DNA of 64,000 nt from Fusarium oxysporum f. sp. lycopersici 4287 (lineage: Eukaryota; Ascomycota; Sordariomycetes; Hypocreales; Nectriaceae): contig NC_030986.1 of assembly GCF_000149955.1 (NCBI RefSeq), positions 2,977,185 to 3,041,184 of the forward strand. The letters run 5' to 3'. The position numbers and the translations under genes are program-made. Shown one piece after another: positions 59,770 through 64,000 of the stretch. The notes beneath the pieces are model-generated. The model made no database searches, was not told the origin of the DNA, and was given only the letters and a program-made list of their open reading frames with translations. Within the stretch, counting starts at the first letter, position 1; each line of letters starts with the position of its first letter.

Positions 59770-61286
59770 CTATCCGACAATACCCTTTTCCCTCAATGCA
59801 GTAATATCAGTTTCATTCAGCCCAAGATGCTCTTGTAGCACTTCATTGGTATGCTGACCCAACATAGGCGGCGCGCTGCGAATCGTTGGAGGAGTCTCCG
59901 ACAACTTTATAGGCGTGTTGACCATTTTTAGAGGGCCGCACTCATCGTGTTCCATCTCGACAACCATGTTACGGGCCTTTGTATGCTCGTGGTTGAGCGT
60001 CCCCTGGACGTCATTGATGGCAGCGTAGGGCATACCCTTGCCCTCGAAGATCTCAAGCCATTCTTGGGTTGTCTTAAGTTTTGTAATTGCCTCAATCTTG
60101 GCCTCTAGATCGTTTCGATGTTCGACTCTATCAGCGTTGGTTTTGTATCGCGCGTCGTCCTTCCACTGTGGTTGACCTAAACCATCGCAGAGAACACCAA
60201 ACAGCCGATCATTGCCTCCACCAAACAGAATACCTCCATCTTTGGTCTCGAAAGACTTGTATGGAACAATGGAAGCTTCTGAGTTAGCATTGAAATTCTT
60301 ATTCAGACAGTCAAACTTACGATGAGCTGTGCCCCAGCGGCCAGAATCCTTCTTTCCACTCACCAAACAGCTGCTGGCGATGTTGGCTAATGTCGCTGTT
60401 TGGCAATCACTCAGTGCGACATCGATATGTTGACCTTTTCCTGACTTAGCCCGTCCCAAAAGAGCCGCCATAACGCTGTTGCTGGTGTAGAGACCAGTCG
60501 TCAGGTCAGTTACCGCGACACCAACCTTGACTGGAGGTCCATCTCGCTCTCCAGTAATATGCATCAGGCCAAATTCAGCTTCAACCATGACGTCGTAGCC
60601 AGCGCGGTTGGAATACGGCCCTGTTTGGCCGTAGCCCGTAATAGAGGCATATATCAGACCTGGGTTAATCTTGCGCAAGGTCTCATAGTCCATGGAATAC
60701 TTCTTTAGAGTCCCGGGGAGGTAGTTCTCGACCAAGACGTCGCATTTTGCAGCTAGTTTATGAAGAACTTCGACTCCTTCTTTGTGCTGGAAGGACAAGC
60801 CCAACGACTTTTTGTTCCGATTTGCCTGCAGACATTGTGAGACAAGTTCAGTATAGGTAAGGCACAAACTGACCCCTAAGAAGTAGGCAGACTCTCCAGG
60901 GCCTTTGGCAGACGACCCATCCTTGTATTTTGCATATGGAGGTCCCCAAGCTCTGGTATCATCGCCGCGAACAGGGTGCTCGATCTTGATCACCTCAGCG
61001 CTGCGCATTCGGCCATGTTAAAACGGCCAGGGTCATTGATGACATGAGTAAACTTACCCAAGATCGCCCAAAATCTGAGTACAATAAGGCTATGAAGGTC
61101 AGCATTTGTCAACCATGTTCATGCAAAAGCCCGACTTACACCCGCCAAAACCCGGGTCATGTCCAGCACCCGAATGCCCTCAAGTGGGAGTCCGGTTTTC
61201 ACGGCACTTGAGTACCAGCGCACTCCATGCGCACAGCCATTGACGGGCTTAGACCTCAAGGATCGAGCAGCAAGGAACAAGTTCAT
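59770..61286 (-). CDS. mitochondrial CaiB/BaiF family (class III) CoA-transferase, SUGCT-like
   Basis: Transfers CoA between organic acids; the nearest animal relative I recall is succinyl-CoA:glutarate CoA-transferase of mitochondria, but substrate is not proven. Five exons join in phase: 61286-61140, 61089-61058, 61000-60874, 60825-60321 and 60275-59770, giving 438 residues. The second exon has only 32 nt. The N-terminus (MNLFLAARSLRSKPV, then WYSSAVKTG) is an Arg-rich presequence lacking acids. Family motifs are LEGIRVLDMTRVLAGPYCTQ, GDLGAEVIKIEHPVRGDDTR, NRNKKSLGLSF, DVLVENYLPG, YASITGYGQTGPYSNRAGYD (Asp180 in the position of the catalytic aspartate) and GTAHPSIVPY. Introns 3 and 4 (48 and 45 nt) are multiples of three without stops, so unspliced RNA would still read through them. 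Confidence 0.93.
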
Positions 61287-62982
61287 CCTCAGCAGACTGT
61301 CAGCTTGGCAGTGCTAAATATGAACCAAGTTGAGCAACTCAATTGCGAGACTTAAGATCTTGTGCAACGGTATGTAGATATGTATATAAATTGATGCTTG
61401 AGATGTTGACACCGGTCATCGGAACCGGATGGGTAGCTACGGGAGTTCGGAATTGTGCATTGAGCTTGTAGGTGGTCTAATTGAGCTTGAACAAAGAGCT
61501 CCATGCGGGGATTGCACCTCGGCTTTTGGGGAAGATGGCCAATCACTACGAGTTCGGTGCCGAGTGACATTTTGCCGTTGCTGGAGCTTCTCGGCTCCGA
61601 CGATTAACGATGATTCCCATGTGGTAATTGATCACGATGTGAATAGTTTGATTGATGGATGACAAGATGTATTCGCATCATCGGCAACGTTGTCGTTTCG
61701 CCGTCTAAGCGATGGTAAGCTAATCACCAATGAAGAAGCTATAAAGACCTTTCCATATGGTTGGTTGAGAAGGTGTGTGACATGCTTTATTCAGCAGCCA
61801 ATGCTATGAGTAATTATGTCCTGGGCCTGGATTCAAATGTTAGTCTGCTTGGATTTGATCGGTACCCAAGAGGCTTGAAGTCACGATAGCTGTTTGAAAA
61901 ATATGATCAGTGCTTAGTGATCACAGTCCTTTCCAGAGGACTGAGCCTGTGAGATTGCGACAGTGTCATACGTCTCATTCGGGCGCAGCATTGCCGATCA
62001 ATAACTTAGGAGCAAACTGGTGATGCTTCAGCCACACTCACCTTTCAGCGAAAAGTGAACCCTCCCGAAAAGCTTCTTTCTTAACTTAAACTCACAAGAT
62101 ATCATTGTTATCAGTTCGGCTTGTAAAGATTCTGTTGTACCATCATTATGTAATAGATTTTTCTCATGTTGCGTCTCCCACAAAACTCCAATCGCTAGCT
62201 GCATCCCATTCAAAGTCTTGTCCATGTCAATATCTCGTCTGATTATAGGCTCAACATAGCCACCACCGGCTCGTATTGGTGCTTGGGGGTTGCTCCCATT
62301 CCGGATAGCTGGGCTTGTGGTTTGGTCTTGGCTTCTGAGTTTTGCATTCTGAAATAGCTATGGGATTTGAATCCTTGCTTACCGTCTCATGCTTCTATTT
62401 TCTGTCGCGATTTGATGCATCGATGGAAGTCTAGAAGCGAATTTCGGAAGAGATCTACTCCAAAGATAGACCTGAAACATGCCGTGACCTGAACTAACCA
62501 TTTTACCAATCCCATCAACCAGAATGAAGCGTCTTTGCTCGTGGACAGAGCTTGTCTTGGGCCCAGAAAGAAACATATATCAATCTCTCGACCCCGGCTC
62601 GCTCCCATTTATAGAACCGCGCCTCAAGTGTGCGAGCCGTAGTGCGCCCTTGACCACACCAGACAGATCAGTCCAGCCAAGGCAAAGATCAACTAATCTT
62701 TGGCCTACGGATAACAGAGGTTCTGCCATAAACTAACATATCATAACCGTCCCCGTAGTTACGTGGCCTTGCACGGCACGCAACCGTTGACCCGTTCCTA
62801 GGATCATCCATTCATAGCTTGTGGCTCCCCAGGATATCCCCGCCCATTCACGGAAGGCTTGAAATCTTATTATAATTACCGATATCTCCTGTCAAGATAT
62901 TAAAGTAGGCATCTGGCAGGTTATCGATCTCTTGCTCGTCCTTTCATTCGTTCCCTTTCTTTCGTTTTCCTCTCCTATCATC
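61287..62982. other. divergent intergenic region
   Basis: Promoters of the CoA-transferase (minus) and of the small basic protein (plus). Only short frames without motifs. The last 60 bases before 62983 are CT-rich leader. Confidence 0.55.
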
Positions 62983-63462
62983 ATGCCTATCCTAAGTTAT
63001 TTATACTCGTGGGTCAAACCACGCCAATGTCAACGTGAAGGCCGATCTCCTTCTTTCTCTCTTGGCAAGAAGAAGCGCACAAAGTCAGGGCTAGATAAGA
63101 ACGAAAAGGAAGATTTTCAGCGATCCAAAATAATTCGAAAGTCATTACAAAGTCGTGCCTCTTCACGAGCAACTGTGCGACAGGAAGATGAAAACGACAC
63201 TGAAGAGGAGGATAGAAATACAAGTCTCAGGACAGACTGGAAAGCATACGAAGCTGATATTCAGCGAAACAAATCAACGCTGATGCGAAGGCACCCGGGA
63301 GTCGATCGCTCGAGAATACAAACTCACGCAGGATCCTCCTCATCCCGACCTCAACCACAATCTTTCTCATCAAGTTCAACCAACCCCTACTCTCCGCTTT
63401 CACCAACGACATCAACTTCAACAGCAAGCCCAGCTTCGCCAGAAATAGGAAGAGCGTTTTAA
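62983..63462 (+). CDS. small basic, serine-rich protein, unknown
   Basis: A single-exon frame of 159 residues beginning MPILSYLYSWVKPRQCQREG. The N-terminal half is Lys/Arg-rich (LGKKKRTKSGLDKNEKEDF), then a charged helical-looking segment (TDWKAYEADIQRNKSTLMRR) and a Ser/Pro/Thr-rich tail ending EIGRAF. No signal peptide, membrane segment or known domain. The CT-rich leader and ATG context support a real gene. Confidence 0.6.
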   Translation: MPILSYLYSWVKPRQCQREGRSPSFSLGKKKRTKSGLDKNEKEDFQRSKIIRKSLQSRASSRATVRQEDENDTEEEDRNTSLRTDWKAYEADIQRNKSTLMRRHPGVDRSRIQTHAGSSSSRPQPQSFSSSSTNPYSPLSPTTSTSTASPASPEIGRAF

Positions 63463-63688
63463 TACCACAGGCTTGAAGCATGAAGTATGGACCATGAAAC
63501 AAAACCCACAATCACGACATATACCAACATATCTCTACATAACTTTTAGACAAGAACTGGAATTATTTATACCATGGGAGCAGTGGCGTTGAGACGGCGG
63601 GAAAGGCCTTTGACATGTCAGAGGTGTAATGAGAATGAAGCCTTTATGTATGATAACATTTTCAATCGTAATAACGTGTTCCTATCTC
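63463..63688. other. short convergent intergenic region
   Basis: 3' regions of the small basic protein gene and TRP4. Confidence 0.6.
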
Positions 63689-64000
63689 TTAAGCGCCGAT
63701 TTCATTTGTGACCTTGACAAACTTTTCCCACTGTCTCCAGGCCTCGCCACTCTTGAGGGCCCAGCGAGCTCTTCGGATACCCTCTTTCCAGCGCTGCCCA
63801 CCAGGGCCGCGCTCAGTGATGACCTTGCCGTCATCCCCCTCACCCATGTTGCTGGTATCAGACTCGCAGATACCTGATGTGACGAGCAAAGCCGCAGTGT
63901 TGAGGAGAACAAACTCAAGAATCGGGTCATCGTCAGGCAACTCATTGTGCAGAATTCGAGACAAGATCTCTGCATTCTCGGAGGGTTCTTTACCAGATGA
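63689..64000 (-). CDS. TRP4: anthranilate phosphoribosyltransferase, C-terminal part (partial)
   Basis: Second step of tryptophan synthesis: joins anthranilate and PRPP. Only the last 103 codons are in the window; the gene continues beyond 64000. Visible sequence begins SSGKEPSENAEILSRIL, continues PILEFVLLNTAALLVTSGIC and GPGGQRWKEGIRRARWAL, and ends KVTNEIGA before TAA. These are characteristic of the C-terminal helical region of the fungal TrpD/Trp4 family. No intron is seen in this part. Confidence 0.88.
   Translation of the reverse strand, partial: SSGKEPSENAEILSRILHNELPDDDPILEFVLLNTAALLVTSGICESDTSNMGEGDDGKVITERGPGGQRWKEGIRRARWALKSGEAWRQWEKFVKVTNEIGA

Overview
The window is nuclear DNA of a filamentous ascomycete. 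Introns are short (about 42-95 nt) with GTAAGT-like donors and CTAAC/CTGAC branch sites, genes are dense, and leaders are pyrimidine-rich. Protein sequences look like Sordariomycetes, most probably Fusarium of the F. graminearum (Gibberella) type; the genus is inferred from recalled resemblance, not from a search. No bacterial operons, CRISPR arrays, rRNA genes, clear tRNAs or intact transposons were seen. One run of 228 N (14931-15158) is an assembly gap inside VPS10.

Layout. 0.9-4.1 kb: Mediator subunit MED16/Sin4 (-). 4.1-8.4 kb: no supported gene, then the leader of a serine-rich protein gene (8.4-11.6 kb, +) with an unusually long 946-nt intron. 12.8-17.5 kb: the sorting receptor VPS10 (-). 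19.8-22.0 kb: an NTF2-like protein with four glycine-rich repeats, broken in this assembly by one extra C. 22.7-24.6 kb: an amino-acid permease (-). 26.4-28.6 kb: a GH47 alpha-1,2-mannosidase (-). 29.4-30.3 kb: ATG10. 30.3-32.7 kb: a divergent pair, a U2B''/U1A-type snRNP protein (-) and ARPC1 of the Arp2/3 complex (+). 33.2-33.9 kb: a mitochondrial RidA/Mmf1 protein (-). 35.4-37.9 kb: the protein O-mannosyltransferase PMT4. 39.2-40.5 kb: a GT69 (CAP59/CMT1-type) mannosyltransferase.

The second half is looser. A probable relic gene with two in-frame TAG codons lies at 40.9-41.8 kb, followed by an uncharacterised Cys/His-start protein (42.4-43.2 kb) and about 4 kb without a supported gene. The end of that stretch is an ATG-free leader of roughly 890 nt for a C2H2 zinc-finger factor (47.2-49.5 kb). 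Then come an ASNSD1-type asparagine-synthetase-like protein (50.3-52.1 kb), a small membrane protein (53.1-54.0 kb), a sparse 2.7-kb stretch with two doubtful small genes, a cysteine-rich secreted protein split by a one-base frameshift (56.8-57.7 kb), a PHD-finger protein (58.1-59.3 kb, -), a mitochondrial CaiB/BaiF CoA-transferase (59.8-61.3 kb, -), a small basic protein (63.0-63.5 kb) and the 3' end of anthranilate phosphoribosyltransferase TRP4 (63.7 kb to the window edge, -).

Most genes are housekeeping. Secretory-pathway and glycosylation functions (VPS10, GH47, PMT4, GT69) are frequent, but the genes are separately promoted and interleaved with unrelated ones, so I do not call a cluster. 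I did not find a convincing new multi-gene system. The points most worth following are the ATG-free leader, the long intron, the two one-base frameshifts, the relic gene, the uncharacterised repeat protein, and several stop-free introns of length 3n that could give isoforms.
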